Source of the DNA: Urinicoccus sp.
Lineage (GTDB): Bacteria > Bacillota > Clostridia > Tissierellales > Peptoniphilaceae
NCBI GenBank assembly: GCA_029983435.1
Contig: JASBZN010000073.1
Span: 1 to 6,076, forward strand
Length of the DNA: 6,076 nt
Direction: 5' to 3'
Part shown: piece by piece, positions 5,520 through 6,076 of the stretch
Layout: each line of letters starts with the position of its first letter
Numbering within the stretch: position 1 is the stretch's first letter
The notes under the pieces: generated by a model
Databases searched by the model: none
The model's input: only the letters and a program-made list of their open reading frames with translations
What the model was told of the DNA's origin: nothing
Translations under genes and position numbers: made by a program

Positions 5520-6076
5520 CTATTTATTGTTTTCTGTTAAATAATAGGATAGCGTCAATAAACTATCATTTAAACGGACACTTTCCAAGATGACATCCTC
5601 TGGGACCACTAAGTCCACTGGGGCAAAATTCCATATTCCCTTAATTCCAGCCTTGACGAAGTCGTCGACAATTTTTTGGGACCCATCTTTAGGAACTGCT
5701 ATAATTCCTACTTCCACTCCATGATTTTGGATGTAGTCTATCAAGTCTTCAACGGGATGGACTTCTAAGCCATCAATGACCTTTCCCACCTTGTCTGGAT
5801 TTTTATCGAAAAGTGCCAGAATCTCAAAACCTGAATGTTTAAAGCCCGAGTAGGTTGCAATAACCGATCCCAAGCGTCCTGCTCCAACAACCACTGCCTT
5901 GTAGGACTTGTTAATGCCTAAAATCTTTGCAATTTCACTGTGTAAAGCGGCCACATTGTAACCATAGCCTTGTTGGCCAAAGCCACCAAAGTTATTTAAG
6001 TCTTGACGGATTTGAGACGCTGTAAAACCTGTTAATACACTTAATTCCTGGGAGGAAATTCGATCAACATTTCGCT
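5520..6076 (-). CDS. rex: Redox-sensing transcriptional repressor Rex (partial, 5' end outside window)
   Basis: Rex is a cytoplasmic homodimeric repressor that reads the NADH/NAD+ ratio; NADH binding releases it from operators of fermentation and respiration genes. The minus-strand frame is open to the window edge, giving 184 visible residues of an expected 205-215, so only the first 20 to 30 are missing. The fragment starts inside the winged-helix DNA-binding domain (RISSQELSVLTGFTASQIRQ), continues with the well conserved NNFGGFGQQGYGYNV, then the Rossmann NAD(H) fold with VVVGAGRLG (about 61-69) and ALFDKNPDKVG, and ends with GIWNFAPVDLVVPEDV and LNDSLLTLSYYL, the domain-swapped helix of Rex dimers. 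A GTG at 5954 would give a truncated protein without the DNA-binding domain and is not the start. A terminator follows. I found no Rex operator (TTGTGAAAnnnnTTTCACAA type) in the window. Confidence 0.97.
   Translation of the reverse strand, partial: RNVDRISSQELSVLTGFTASQIRQDLNNFGGFGQQGYGYNVAALHSEIAKILGINKSYKAVVVGAGRLGSVIATYSGFKHSGFEILALFDKNPDKVGKVIDGLEVHPVEDLIDYIQNHGVEVGIIAVPKDGSQKIVDDFVKAGIKGIWNFAPVDLVVPEDVILESVRLNDSLLTLSYYLTENNK

Noticed and set aside
5520..5954. A short Rex starting at the GTG at 5954
   Set aside because: The same frame continues upstream with conserved winged-helix and GGFGQQGYGY residues to the window edge, so the GTG encodes an internal valine.

Overview
This AT-rich window looks like chromosomal sequence from a low-GC Firmicute, most likely an anaerobe of the Clostridia/Tissierellia type (possibly Peptoniphilaceae). 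The support is a clostridial-style SUF system with sufC before sufB, a Rex redox repressor, HrcA/CIRCE-type control of groESL, strong AAGGAGG ribosome binding sites and the GroEL sequence itself. The family-level placement is inference. All seven genes lie on the minus strand, so transcription runs from right to left.

In transcription order, the right edge holds rex (5' end cut off by the window), closed by an intrinsic terminator. Next comes an OGG-type 8-oxoguanine DNA glycosylase/lyase gene whose stop overlaps the start of a DUF554 membrane protein gene in an ATGA junction, so these two form a translationally coupled pair. The heat-shock operon groES-groEL follows, with its own sigma-A-like promoter and a CIRCE operator, and ends in a strong terminator four bases after the groEL stop. 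An AT-rich control region of about 315 bp follows, with two candidate promoters and two adjacent 17-bp inverted repeats. It leads into sufC and sufB, which overlap by 23 bp; sufB runs off the left edge.

Functionally the window groups redox sensing (Rex), oxidative DNA repair (OGG), protein folding (GroESL) and Fe-S cluster assembly (SufBC). All are relevant to an oxygen-sensitive anaerobe, but these are separate transcription units and a shared regulon is not shown by the sequence. Every gene but one belongs to a well-known family; the exception is the DUF554 protein, whose function I cannot assign. I see no mobile element, CRISPR array, tRNA or rRNA, and no clearly new multi-gene system. The most worthwhile leads are the paired inverted repeats in front of the suf operon, the rex terminator that embeds the upstream region of the glycosylase gene, and unusual residues at two normally conserved motifs of the glycosylase.
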